DNA of 64,000 bases from positions 1 to 64,000 of the forward strand of contig QOZR01000012.1 in the NCBI GenBank assembly GCA_003576685.1, written 5' to 3'. Position numbers and translations under genes: made by a program. Shown here piece by piece: positions 25,433-34,742 of the stretch (its first letter is position 1; each line of letters opens with the position of its first letter). Origin of the DNA: Virgifigura deserti (lineage in GTDB: Bacteria > Pseudomonadota > Alphaproteobacteria > Dongiales > Dongiaceae). Below the pieces are notes generated by a model, which saw nothing but the letters and a program-made list of their open reading frames with translations, searched no databases and was not told the DNA's origin.

Positions 25433-25788
25433 AGGACTGCGTCTCCCTTTATCCTCTCATTGCGACAAGCTGTCCGGGCTTGGTTTTTCCACCAGCCCGG
25501 TTGTTCATACCGCTGTGGGCCTGCTTGTCTGTTTGCGGCTTCTCCGTCCGCCTGCACCTTGAATCAAGCGCGCAACGGGAACGGCAAATCAAGCGGAAAC
25601 TCGTTGCCGCGAACGACTAGACGATGCACCGTTACCTGCGGTTCATTTTTTTAATTGACCGTCCAATTTAAATTCGATAAGCCTGACCTTGTCAAGCGGC
25701 ATGGGTGGCCCCTATTTGGCCGGCATCGATTTGCCAGCCCGCTGCGGCGTCGCAGAGGCCGCCCGCGATCCTGCGGAGTAGCGTGACC
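25433..25788. promoter_or_regulatory. Divergent choX / betI control region
   Basis: This 356-bp region has no credible gene. Its AT-rich core at 25645-25680 contains the BetI-like operator. On the plus strand TTGACC (25655-25660), inside the operator, with ATAAGC 16 nt further (25677-25682), makes a plausible promoter for betI-betB-betA. A second possibility is TTGTCA (25689-25694) with CTATTT 17 nt on. The minus-strand promoter for choX is not obvious. Confidence 0.5.
25654..25667. promoter_or_regulatory. BetI operator
   Basis: ATTGACCGTCCAAT is nearly palindromic. It matches the BetI operator type ATTGAACGTTCAAT known from enterobacterial bet promoters at 12 of 14 positions. It lies upstream of a betI gene in the choX/betI divergent region, so repression of both directions in the absence of choline is the natural reading. 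Confidence 0.7.
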
Positions 25789-26388
25789 TTGCCGAAAGTG
25801 GGAATGGAACCGATCCGGCGACGTCAGCTCATCGACGCGACGATTGGCGCTATCCACGAGCATGGCTTCGCCGACACGACCGTGTCGCGCATCAGCGCCC
25901 GTGCCGGCGTCTCCACCGGAATCGTGCATCATTACTTCCGGGGCAAGGACGATCTGCTCGAGGCGACGCTGCGGGCGATCGCCGCCGCGCTGCGGCGCGA
26001 CACGACCGATCGGCTGGCGCGGGCGCGGTCGCCCCGCGAGCGGATCGACGCCGTGATCGACAGCAACCTGGCGCCCGACCGGTTCACGCCCGAGGCCGTC
26101 TCAGCCTGGCTCGCCTTCTGGTCGCAAGTGCCAACCTCGGCGCAGCTCGCCCGCATCCAACGGATCATCATGCAGCGCGTGCACAGCAACCTCGTCCACG
26201 CGCTGCGCGCCCTCGTGCCCGGCGAGCAGGCCCAGAAGATCGCCGCCGGGCTCGGCATTCTGATCGACGGGCTGTGGCTGCGCGCGGCGCTGAGCAAGGA
26301 ATTGCCCGATACCGAATTCGCGCTGATGCTGGCGCGCGACTATCTCGATCGCCAATTGCGGGAGTTCCGCCATGAAGAATTTGCCTGA
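25789..26388 (+). CDS. betI: TetR-family repressor of choline/betaine genes
   Basis: BetI is a choline-responsive TetR repressor, here 199 residues, against 195 in Escherichia coli. The start region PKVGMEPIRRRQLIDATIGA matches BetI almost word for word. The helix-turn-helix is TVSRISARAGVSTGIVHHYF. By homology the first residue falls on TTG 25789; GTG 25783, two codons upstream with GGAG before it, is equally possible. The longer frame from 25705 is not coding. The end overlaps betB by 17 nt, so the two are translationally coupled. Confidence 0.92.
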   Translation: MPKVGMEPIRRRQLIDATIGAIHEHGFADTTVSRISARAGVSTGIVHHYFRGKDDLLEATLRAIAAALRRDTTDRLARARSPRERIDAVIDSNLAPDRFTPEAVSAWLAFWSQVPTSAQLARIQRIIMQRVHSNLVHALRALVPGEQAQKIAAGLGILIDGLWLRAALSKELPDTEFALMLARDYLDRQLREFRHEEFA

Positions 26389-27835
26389 ACAGAAACTCTA
26401 TATCGACGGCGGCTATGTCGATGCCCGGTCCGGAGAAACCTTCGAGACGATCAATCCGGCAACAGGCGAGATGATCTGCGCGATTCAAGTCGCCGGCGCG
26501 GCGGATGTCGACCGCGCGGTGGAGTCGGCCCAGAAGGGCTTCCGAGAATGGTCCGCAATGACCGGGGCGCAGCGCGGCCGCGTCCTGCTGAACGCGGTTA
26601 AGCTGCTGCGCGAGCGCAACCAGGAAATCGCCGAGCTCGAGGTCATGGACACCGGGAAGCCGATCCAGGAAGCGGTCGCGGTGGACGTATCGTCGGGCGC
26701 CGACGCGATCGAGTATTACGCCGGCATCGCCGCCTCGATCCATGGCGACCATTACGACCTCGGCACCGCCTTCGCCTATACCCGGCGCGAGCCGCTCGGC
26801 GTCTGCGCCGGCATCGGCGCCTGGAATTATCCGATTCAGATCGCTTGCTGGAAGTCCGGCCCGGCGCTGGCCTGCGGCAACGCGATGATCTTCAAGCCGG
26901 CGGAGCTCACCCCCCTCACGGCTCTGAAGCTGGCCGAGATCTATACCGAGGCCGGCGTTCCGGCTGGTGTCTTCAATGTGGTTCAGGGCGCGGCGCCGAC
27001 CGGCCAGGCGATGACGCGGCATCCCGGCATCGCCAAGGTTTCGCTCACCGGCGAGGTCTCGACCGGCAAGCGGGTGATGGCCGATGCCGCGGCGACGCTG
27101 AAATATGTGACCCTGGAGCTCGGCGGCAAGTCGCCGCTGATCGTCTTCGCCGACGCCGACCTCGACAATGCGGTCTCGGCGGCGATGATGGCAAACTTCT
27201 ACACCCAGGGCGAGATCTGCTCCAACGGCACCCGCGTCTATGTCGAGGCGGCGGTGCATGATGCCTTTATCGAGAAGCTGGCGGCGCGCACCCGCAACAT
27301 GCGGATCGGCGACCCGACCGACCCGGAGACCCATGTCGGCGCGCTGATCAGCCGCGAGCATATGGAGAAGGTGCTGGGCTATATCGAGGCCGGCAAGCGC
27401 GAGGGGGCAACCCTGGTCTGCGGCGGCGGCCGTCCGACCGACCCGGCGCTCGCCAACGGATTCTTCGTTGAGCCCACCATATTCGACGCCTGCCGCGACG
27501 ATATGCGGATCGTGCGCGAGGAGATCTTCGGCCCGGTGATGTCGGTGCTAACCTTCACCGGCGAGGAGGAGGTGATCGCGCGGGCCAACGACACCGAGTA
27601 CGGTCTCGCCGCCGGCGTCTTCACACGCGACCTGCAGCGCGGCCACCGGGTGGTCGCCCGGCTCGAGGCCGGTACCTGCTGGATCAACAACTACAACGTC
27701 ACGCCCATCGAGATGCCGTTCGGCGGCTATAAGCAGTCCGGCATCGGACGCGAGAACAGCCTCGCCACCATCGAACATTACACGCAGCTGAAGAGCGTCT
27801 ATGTCGAGATGGGTGACGTCGAGGCACCCTATTGA
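26372..27835 (+). CDS. betB: Betaine-aldehyde dehydrogenase
   Basis: This 487-residue NAD(P)-dependent aldehyde dehydrogenase oxidises betaine aldehyde to glycine betaine. The catalytic cysteine is Cys283 in GEICSNGTRV and the general base is Glu249 in TLELGGKSP. IGAWNYPIQIACWKSGPALA is the usual cofactor and oxyanion region. The N-terminal QKLYIDGGYVDA is typical for BetB. GGAG in the end of betI serves as its ribosome binding site. It is the second gene of betI-betB-betA; betA begins 13 nt downstream. Confidence 0.93.
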   Translation: MKNLPEQKLYIDGGYVDARSGETFETINPATGEMICAIQVAGAADVDRAVESAQKGFREWSAMTGAQRGRVLLNAVKLLRERNQEIAELEVMDTGKPIQEAVAVDVSSGADAIEYYAGIAASIHGDHYDLGTAFAYTRREPLGVCAGIGAWNYPIQIACWKSGPALACGNAMIFKPAELTPLTALKLAEIYTEAGVPAGVFNVVQGAAPTGQAMTRHPGIAKVSLTGEVSTGKRVMADAAATLKYVTLELGGKSPLIVFADADLDNAVSAAMMANFYTQGEICSNGTRVYVEAAVHDAFIEKLAARTRNMRIGDPTDPETHVGALISREHMEKVLGYIEAGKREGATLVCGGGRPTDPALANGFFVEPTIFDACRDDMRIVREEIFGPVMSVLTFTGEEEVIARANDTEYGLAAGVFTRDLQRGHRVVARLEAGTCWINNYNVTPIEMPFGGYKQSGIGRENSLATIEHYTQLKSVYVEMGDVEAPY

Positions 27836-27848
27836 GCATGGCAGAACG

Positions 27849-29513
27849 ATGAACCAGCCAAACACATATGACTACATTATCGTCGGTGCGGGCTCGGCCG
27901 GGTGCGTGCTGGCGAACCGGCTGTCGGCCGATCCGAAGACGAAGGTCCTGCTGCTGGAGGCGGGGCCGAAGGACCGCAGCATCTATATCCATATGCCGTC
28001 GGCCTTCGCCTACCCGCTGGCGGACGACAAGTTCAACTGGTACTACGAGTCCGAGCCCGAACCCTATATGGACGGACGGCGGATGTATTGTCCGCGCGGG
28101 CGAGTAATCGGCGGCTCCTCCTCGATCAACGGCATGGTCTATATCCGCGGCCACGCCCGCGACTATGACCGCTGGGCCCAAGGGGGACTCAGCAACTGGT
28201 CCTATGCCGACGTGCTGCCTTACTTCAAGAAGGCCGAGACGCGGAACAAGGGCGGCGACGCCTATCGCGGCGACAGCGGACCACTGCATGTCTCAACCGC
28301 CCGGATGGACAATCCACTGTTCAAGGCCTTCATCGAGGCCGGCGTCCAGGCGGGATATCCGTTCACCGAGGACATGAACGGCTATCAGCAGGAAGGCCTC
28401 GGCGTGATGGACATGACCGTCCATAAGGGCCGGCGCTGGAGCGCCGCCAAGGCCTATCTCTACCCGGTCATGGATCGGCCGAACCTGACGGTCGAGACTG
28501 GCGCCTTCACCACGCGGCTCCTGTTCGAGAAGACCCGGGCCGTCGGCGTCGAGTTCGCCCAGAAGGGCGCGGTGCGACAGGTTCGGGCGGAGCGCGAGGT
28601 GATCCTCTCCAGCGGCGCCATAAACTCGCCGCAGCTCCTGATGCTTTCCGGCATCGGCAATGCCGATGCGCTGCGCGCGCTGGAAATTCCGGTGGTGGCG
28701 GACCTGCCGGGTGTCGGCGAGAATCTGCAGGACCATATCGAGATCTACGTCCAGTATGAATGTACACAGCCGATCTCGCTCTATCCTTCCTTGAAGCCGT
28801 GGAACAAGCTGAAGATCGGCGTCGACTGGCTGTTCTTCGGCAAGGGGATCGGCGCCAGCAATCAGTTCGAGTCCGGCGGCTTCATCCGCAGCCATGCGGG
28901 CATCGAGCATCCCAACCTGCAATATCACTTCCTGCCGATCGCCATCTCCTACGACGCGCGGGAGAAGCCGGACCGGCACGGCTTTCAGGCGCATGTCGGG
29001 CCGATGCGGCCGACCAGCGTCGGCCATGTCCGGCTGACCTCGAAGGACCCGCGGGCGCATCCGAGCATCCTGTTCAACTACAATCAGACGGAAAGCGACC
29101 GGCGCGAGATGCGCGAGGGCGTCCGGCTGACGCGCGAGATCTTCGCCCAGAAGGCGTTCGATCCCTATCGCGGCCCGGAAATGGCGCCGGGCAGCCAAGT
29201 TCAAAGCGACGCGGACATCGACGCCTTCGTGCGGGCCAAGGCTGAGAGCGCCTATCACCCCTCCTGCACCTGCAAGATGGGCACGGACTCGGACCCGATG
29301 GCGGTGGTCGACGGTTCGATGCGGGTGCGCGGGATCGAATCCCTGCGCGTGGTCGACGCCTCGGTCATGCCGAGCATCGTCAGCGGCAATCTGAACGCGC
29401 CGACCATCATGATCGCCGAGAAGGCCGCGGACATCATTCTCGGCAAGCCGCCGCTGCCGCGTGCCGACGTCCCGGTCTATATCGCCGAGAACTGGATGAC
29501 GGCGCAGCGATAG
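27849..29513 (+). CDS. betA: Choline dehydrogenase
   Basis: This GMC-type FAD oxidoreductase has 554 residues (556 in Escherichia coli). It oxidises choline to betaine aldehyde, and can carry it on to betaine, at the inner face of the membrane. The FAD motif is YIIVGAGSAGCVLANRL at the N-terminus. The PRGRVIGGSSSINGMVYIRG segment and the active-site histidine in ESAYHPSCTCKMG are as expected for BetA. I start it at ATG 27849, just after the betB stop; the upstream extension overlaps betB. It closes the bet operon; a second MttB-like gene follows 126 nt later. Confidence 0.93.
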   Translation: MNQPNTYDYIIVGAGSAGCVLANRLSADPKTKVLLLEAGPKDRSIYIHMPSAFAYPLADDKFNWYYESEPEPYMDGRRMYCPRGRVIGGSSSINGMVYIRGHARDYDRWAQGGLSNWSYADVLPYFKKAETRNKGGDAYRGDSGPLHVSTARMDNPLFKAFIEAGVQAGYPFTEDMNGYQQEGLGVMDMTVHKGRRWSAAKAYLYPVMDRPNLTVETGAFTTRLLFEKTRAVGVEFAQKGAVRQVRAEREVILSSGAINSPQLLMLSGIGNADALRALEIPVVADLPGVGENLQDHIEIYVQYECTQPISLYPSLKPWNKLKIGVDWLFFGKGIGASNQFESGGFIRSHAGIEHPNLQYHFLPIAISYDAREKPDRHGFQAHVGPMRPTSVGHVRLTSKDPRAHPSILFNYNQTESDRREMREGVRLTREIFAQKAFDPYRGPEMAPGSQVQSDADIDAFVRAKAESAYHPSCTCKMGTDSDPMAVVDGSMRVRGIESLRVVDASVMPSIVSGNLNAPTIMIAEKAADIILGKPPLPRADVPVYIAENWMTAQR

Positions 29514-29639
29514 GAGTCGCGGGAGCGCACGCATAAGTACAAGTAATGAGATGCACCAGAATTTTCCAAGGTGAGGCTCCACACTCCACAGTTTAGAGTC
29601 GGCGTGACATGGTCGGGAGCTAACACAAGGGAGGACGGC

Positions 29640-31199
29640 GTGCCGGAACAGAGCACTCTATCGGCAGACAGCAGCAGACCCGCACGCCGTGGCAGCGAGG
29701 CGCGGCGTGCGCGGCGCAGCGAGCGGGACCGTCAGGCGCCGCCCTACATCTCCCGGCGAATTCCCCTCTATGACCTGCTCGGCGAGGAGGGCTTGGCCGC
29801 GCTCGACGATCATGCAGACAGGATCCTTCAGGAGATCGGGATCGAGTTTCACGGCGATGCCGAATGCCTTCGCCTCTGGAAGGAGGCCGGCGCCGATGTC
29901 CAGGGCGAGCGGGTCCGGTTCGAGCGCGGCATGGTCCGACGGATCATCCAGGCGACGACGCCCCGGCAGTTCACCCAGCAGGCGCGCAACCCGGCGCGCT
30001 CCGTGGAGATCGGCGGCGACAATGTCGTCTTCTCCCCCGCCTATGGCTCGCCCTTTGTGCGCGACCTGGAGGGCGGGCGGCGCTATGGCTCGATCGAGGA
30101 TTTCCGGAATTTCGTGAAGCTGGCCTATTCGTCGCCCTGGCTGCACCATTCCGGCGGCACGATCTGCGAGCCGGTCGACATCCCGGTCAACAAGCGCCAT
30201 CTCGACATGGTCTATGCCCATATCCGCTGGTCGGACAAGGCCTTCATGGGCTCGGTCACAGCGCCGGAGCGGGCCGAGGATTCTATTGAGATGTGCCGCC
30301 TGTTGTTCGGCGCCGAGTTCGTCGACCGGAACTGCGTCATCCTCGGCAACATCAACGTGAATTCGCCGCTGGTCTATGACGTCACCATGACCGGCGCGCT
30401 GCGCGCATATGCGGCGGCGAACCAGGCGGCGGTCGTCGTCCCGTTCATCCTGGGCGGCGCCATGGGGCCGGTGACGACGGCGGGCGCGATCGCGCAGGCC
30501 CATGCCGAAGCGATGGTCGGCGTCGCCCTGACTCAGCTCGTCCGCCCTGGCGCGCCGGTGATCTATGGCAATTTCCTGAGCTCGATGTCGCTGCGCTCGG
30601 GCGCGCCGACCTTCGGCATGCCGGAGCCGGCGCTCGCCTATCTCGCGGTTGGCCAGCTCGCGCGGCGACTCGGCGTTCCGCTGCGCTGCGGCGGATCGCT
30701 GACGGCTTCGAAGGTCGCCGACGCCCAGGCCGCGCAGGAGAGCGCCGACTCGCTGATGCCGGCCCTGCTCTGCGGCGCGAACTTCATCCTGCATGCCGCC
30801 GGCTGGCTCGAAGGCGGACTGACCATGGGCTATGAGAAGTTCGTCATCGATGCCGACCATCTCGGCATGATGCATGTGTTCACGCAGGGCCTGACGCTCG
30901 ACGACAACGCTTTCGCGCTCGACGCCTTCCGGGAGGTCGGGCCGGGCAAGCATTTCCTCGGCTGCGCCCATACCATGGCGAACTACCAGACGGCCTTCTA
31001 CGACCCGGAGGTCGCCGACAACGATTCCTTCGAGCAATGGCGGGATGCCGGCGAGAAGGACACGCAGGCCCGCGCTCATGCACGCTGGAAGAAGATGCTG
31101 TCGGAATATGTTCCGCCGCCGATCGATCCGGCCGTCGACGAGGCGCTGCAGGACTTCATCGCGCGCAAGAAGGAGGCGATTGCCGACGCCTGGCACTAA
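29640..31199 (+). CDS. Trimethylamine methyltransferase (MttB)-superfamily protein, second paralogue
   Basis: This 519-residue paralogue of the protein at 13445 shares the long stretches IEDFRNFVKLAY, CEPVDIPVNKRHLDMVYAHI, VRPGAPVIYG and RSGAPTFGMPEPAL. It has no internal TAG, so it is a non-pyrrolysine family member. The start is GTG 29640, with AAGGGAGGA a few bases upstream; the longer frame from 29571 lacks such a site. Like its paralogue it has a basic, low-complexity N-terminal tail (SRPARRGSEARRARRSERDR). It lies directly downstream of betA and upstream of a DgcA-like flavoenzyme. That supports glycine betaine or a related N-methyl compound as substrate. The methyl acceptor corrinoid protein is not in the window. 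Confidence 0.85.
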   Translation: MPEQSTLSADSSRPARRGSEARRARRSERDRQAPPYISRRIPLYDLLGEEGLAALDDHADRILQEIGIEFHGDAECLRLWKEAGADVQGERVRFERGMVRRIIQATTPRQFTQQARNPARSVEIGGDNVVFSPAYGSPFVRDLEGGRRYGSIEDFRNFVKLAYSSPWLHHSGGTICEPVDIPVNKRHLDMVYAHIRWSDKAFMGSVTAPERAEDSIEMCRLLFGAEFVDRNCVILGNINVNSPLVYDVTMTGALRAYAAANQAAVVVPFILGGAMGPVTTAGAIAQAHAEAMVGVALTQLVRPGAPVIYGNFLSSMSLRSGAPTFGMPEPALAYLAVGQLARRLGVPLRCGGSLTASKVADAQAAQESADSLMPALLCGANFILHAAGWLEGGLTMGYEKFVIDADHLGMMHVFTQGLTLDDNAFALDAFREVGPGKHFLGCAHTMANYQTAFYDPEVADNDSFEQWRDAGEKDTQARAHARWKKMLSEYVPPPIDPAVDEALQDFIARKKEAIADAWH

Positions 31200-31309
31200 T
31201 CCATCAGAGTTAGCCGCCGAGTCGAAGGATCAGGAAATCCCCTTGCATGCCGGTGTCCGGCTGGGGTTCGCTTGTCGTCCGACCGACCGCCTCAACCAAG
31301 TGAGACGCC

Positions 31310-33358
31310 ATGACCTCGAAAGACCCCCTCCTCCAGCCCTTCCAGCTCAAGCACCTCACGCTCAAGAACCGGGTGATGAGCACGGCGCACGAGCCGGCTT
31401 ATTCCGAGGACGGGATGCCGAAGGAAAGGTATCGGCTTTATCACGAGGAGAAGGCGAAGGGCGGCATCGCGCTGACCGTGATCGGCGGCTCGGCCATCGT
31501 CGCGCCGGACAGCGCCCCCGCCTTCGGCAATCTGTACGTCTATAAGGACGAGATCGTGCCCTGGTTCCGGGAACTGTCGGACGCGGTCCATGCCCATGGC
31601 TGCGCGGTGATGTGCCAGATCACCCATCTCGGCCGCCGCACCAACTGGAACAAGGCCGATTGGCTGCCCGTGATCTCCCCCTCGCCGGTCCGCGAGCCGG
31701 CGCACCGGGCCTTTCCGAAGGAGGCCGAGGATTTCGACCTTCGCCGTGTCGTAAAGGCCTATGGCGATGCCGCCCGTCGCTGCCGGGAGGGCGGTCTCGA
31801 CGGCATCGAGATCGAGGCCTACGGCCATCTGTTCGACGCCTTCTGGTCGCCCGCGACGAACCAGCGGACCGACGCCTATGGCGGAAGCCTGGAGAACCGC
31901 CTGCGCTTCGGCCTCGAAGTACTGGAGGAGATCCGCCGACAGGTCGGCCAGGACTATATCGTCGGTGTCCGCCTGGTCGTCGACGAGGATCGGAAGCGGC
32001 AAACCGGGGTGGACGCCGCGGAGGGGCTGGAAATCGCCCGGCGTCTCGTCGCAACCGGCTGGGTCGACTTCCTCAACGTCATCAAGGGGCATATCGACAC
32101 CGACGAGGCGCTCAGCCACGTCATCCCGAGCATGGGCACGCCCGCCGCGCCGCATCTCGCGCTAGCCGGGGATGTCCGCCGCGAGATGGGAGTTCCGGTC
32201 TTTCATGCCGCGCGGATCAACGACGTCGCGACCGCGCGCTACGCCGTCTCCGAGGGGCTGCTCGACATGGTGGGCATGACCCGCGCCCATATGGCCGATC
32301 CGCATATCGTCGCCAAGATCGAGCGCGGCGAGGAACAGCAGATCCGGCCCTGCGTCGGCGCCAGCTACTGCATCGACCGGATCTATGAGGGCAATGAGGC
32401 GCTCTGCGTCCACAACCCGGCGACGGGCCGCGAGGCTACGATGCCGCATGTCATCCGCCGCACGGACGGGCCGACGCAGAAGGTGGTCGTGGTCGGTGCC
32501 GGTCCCGCGGGGCTCGAGGCCGCGCGCGTCGCCGCGGCGCGTGGGCATGAGGTCGTGCTGCTCGAAGCGTCGGCGCAGACGGGCGGCCAGGTGCGGCTCG
32601 CCGCGGCGCTGTCGCGGCGGAAAGAGATCGTCGGCATCGTCGATTGGCGCACCGAACAGTGCGAGCGCCTGGGCGTTTCGATGCGCTTCAACATCCTGGC
32701 CGAGGCGGAGGACGTGCGCGCCGAGAAGCCGGATGTCGCGATCATCGCCACCGGCGGCTTGCCGAACACGTCGTTCCTGCCGGACGGCGAGGATCTCGTC
32801 GTCACGACCTGGGACATCCTCAGCGGCGCGGCGAAGCCGGCCGACGACGTCCTTCTGTTCGACGACAACGGCGCGCATCCGGGCATGACCGCGGCCGAAG
32901 CGATCGCGCTCGCCGGTGCGCGGCTGGAGATCGCTACGCCGGAGCGGACCCTTGCGCCGGATGTCGGCGGCATGAATTACCCGGCCTATTTCAAGGTGTT
33001 CGCCGAATATGGCGTGACGATCACGCTCAACCAGCGCCTGATCGGCGTTCGGCGCGAAGGCAACAAGCTCGCGGCCACGCTCTACAGCGACTATGCCCGC
33101 GCGACGCAGGAGCGGCTGGTCGATCAGGTGGTCGTCGAGCACGGAACCTTGCCGTTCGACGACCTTTACTTCGCGCTGAAGCCCGATTCGAGGAATGGGG
33201 GCGAGATCGACATCGATGCCCTCACTGCGGGACAGCCGCAGGCAACCGTCAATAACCGGGACGGCGCGTTTCAGCTCTTCCGCATCGGCGATGCGGTGTC
33301 CAGCCGCAACATCCACGCTGCGATCTATGACGCGCTGCGGCTTTGCGTCGCGATGTAA
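31310..33358 (+). CDS. NADH:flavin oxidoreductase / trimethylamine-dehydrogenase-like demethylase (DgcA/StcD-like)
   Basis: This 682-residue enzyme has an N-terminal Old-Yellow-Enzyme FMN barrel (about 1-340), an iron-sulfur region, and a C-terminal nucleotide-binding part with VVVVGAGPAGLEAARVAAARG near residue 390. Size and layout fit DgcA (dimethylglycine demethylation in Pseudomonas) and StcD (N-methylproline demethylation in Sinorhizobium). The active-site region reads IEIEAYGHLFDAFWSP. In the cluster-binding segment Cys348, Cys354 and Cys366 are present, but the position of the usual second cysteine is Ala351. The neighbouring bet and MttB-like genes suggest dimethylglycine or a methylated imino acid as substrate. 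It begins 110 nt after the MttB-like gene. Confidence 0.82.
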   Translation: MTSKDPLLQPFQLKHLTLKNRVMSTAHEPAYSEDGMPKERYRLYHEEKAKGGIALTVIGGSAIVAPDSAPAFGNLYVYKDEIVPWFRELSDAVHAHGCAVMCQITHLGRRTNWNKADWLPVISPSPVREPAHRAFPKEAEDFDLRRVVKAYGDAARRCREGGLDGIEIEAYGHLFDAFWSPATNQRTDAYGGSLENRLRFGLEVLEEIRRQVGQDYIVGVRLVVDEDRKRQTGVDAAEGLEIARRLVATGWVDFLNVIKGHIDTDEALSHVIPSMGTPAAPHLALAGDVRREMGVPVFHAARINDVATARYAVSEGLLDMVGMTRAHMADPHIVAKIERGEEQQIRPCVGASYCIDRIYEGNEALCVHNPATGREATMPHVIRRTDGPTQKVVVVGAGPAGLEAARVAAARGHEVVLLEASAQTGGQVRLAAALSRRKEIVGIVDWRTEQCERLGVSMRFNILAEAEDVRAEKPDVAIIATGGLPNTSFLPDGEDLVVTTWDILSGAAKPADDVLLFDDNGAHPGMTAAEAIALAGARLEIATPERTLAPDVGGMNYPAYFKVFAEYGVTITLNQRLIGVRREGNKLAATLYSDYARATQERLVDQVVVEHGTLPFDDLYFALKPDSRNGGEIDIDALTAGQPQATVNNRDGAFQLFRIGDAVSSRNIHAAIYDALRLCVAM

Positions 33359-33367
33359 TGCGGGGGA

Positions 33368-34651
33368 TCAGCCGGCCGTAGCCCGGCGAGGCTCCTCCTC
33401 CGCCGGCGGCAGATCGTCCCCAGTGTCGGTGCGCGGGTCGAGCTGACTGCCTACCGCGATGGCGTCGAGCGGAACGAACGGTCCCTGCTCCTCGGCCGGA
33501 AGGGCCGGACGCTGACGCATCCGATGCCGCGCAAAGGCGGCCAGGGCGGCCCCGGTCACCATCAGGAACAGGAACAGGCTCGAGGGGCCGAGCTGCCCCA
33601 TTACGGCCGCGGCGAGAAGGGGTCCGCAGGTCGCGCCGATGGCCCAGGCGAGCAGCATCCCGGCGCTCGCCGCGACCGTCTGGTCACGATCCACATAGTC
33701 GAAGGCGTGAGCGACGCTGATCGGGTAGAGCGTCGCCATGAAGCCGCCGAACAGACCGGTCAAGGCGAACATCATCCCGAACGTTCCGACGTCCATCACC
33801 GCCACGAGATATTGGGCGAAGCAGACCACAGCCGTAGCCGTCAATACCCAGACGAGCACGGTCCGCCGGTCGAACCGGTCGGACAGACGGCCGATCGGCC
33901 ACTGCAGGAGCAGGCCGCCAAAGACGGACGCACCCATGAATAGCGAGACGGAGAAGATCGACAGGCCGATCGCCTGTCCGAAGATCGCCCCCATCCCGTA
34001 GAAGGCGCCACTGAGCAGCCCGGCGCCGAAGGTGCCGGCGACGCCCAGAGGCGAGATCTCGTAGAGCTGACGGAACGACAGCGCCCGGATATGCCCAAGG
34101 TCCGGCGCATCGACCCGGGTCAGCACCACCGGCACGAGCGACAGGCTAAACATCAGCGCGGCGAGACAGAACAGCTCGACGCCGGTTACCTGCCAGCCAT
34201 TCACCAGAAGCTGGCCGACACCGGACGAGAAATAAGCGGTGACCATGTAGAAGGACAGAATCTGGCCTCGCGTCTCGTTGCTGCTGCGGACGTTCAGCCA
34301 GCTTTCGATCGACGCGAACAGGCCCGCCAGGCAGAACCCGCTGACGCCCCTCAGGATCGCCCAAGGCAGGACGTCGAACCAGAGCGCGTGCAGCAACGTC
34401 GCCGCCGAGGCGACGGCGGCGAAGGCCGCGAAGGCGCGGATATGGCCGACGCGCCCGATGATCCGCTGGCCGAAGATGCAGCCGCCGACCAAGCCCGCGT
34501 AATAGGACGACATGACGAGGCCCGACACCTCCGGGGGCAGTCCTTCGATGCCCATCCGGATCGGCAGCGTGATGCCCATCAGGCCATTGGCGAGGATAAG
34601 AATGCCGGCGCCCAGCAGGAGCGAGGCGACGGAACGGAGCGCTTCGATCAA
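33368..34651 (-). CDS. Major facilitator superfamily transporter (YcaD-like)
   Basis: This inner-membrane carrier (about 427 residues) has roughly twelve hydrophobic segments. The stretch GVSGFCLAGLFASIESWLN resembles the YcaD subgroup, and LQWPIGRLSDRFDRRTVLVW is a standard MFS loop with the DR pattern. The C-terminal ~50 residues are polar and probably cytoplasmic. A frame from ATG 34759 exists, but its first ~30 residues are arginine/cysteine-rich and overlap the preceding gene. I prefer TTG 34651, with GGGGGG upstream; the start is uncertain. The substrate is unknown. It is convergent with the DgcA-like gene, with only 9 nt between stops. Confidence 0.78.
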   Translation of the reverse strand: MIEALRSVASLLLGAGILILANGLMGITLPIRMGIEGLPPEVSGLVMSSYYAGLVGGCIFGQRIIGRVGHIRAFAAFAAVASAATLLHALWFDVLPWAILRGVSGFCLAGLFASIESWLNVRSSNETRGQILSFYMVTAYFSSGVGQLLVNGWQVTGVELFCLAALMFSLSLVPVVLTRVDAPDLGHIRALSFRQLYEISPLGVAGTFGAGLLSGAFYGMGAIFGQAIGLSIFSVSLFMGASVFGGLLLQWPIGRLSDRFDRRTVLVWVLTATAVVCFAQYLVAVMDVGTFGMMFALTGLFGGFMATLYPISVAHAFDYVDRDQTVAASAGMLLAWAIGATCGPLLAAAVMGQLGPSSLFLFLMVTGAALAAFARHRMRQRPALPAEEQGPFVPLDAIAVGSQLDPRTDTGDDLPPAEEEPRRATAG

Positions 34652-34742
34652 GGCGGCAGGCCCCCCGCGAAAGAGTCCGCCCCCTTGTGCCTGACCCGAG
34701 CACCGGAGGCAAGCGCGCCGACGCTGTCGATCGGGCGATACG

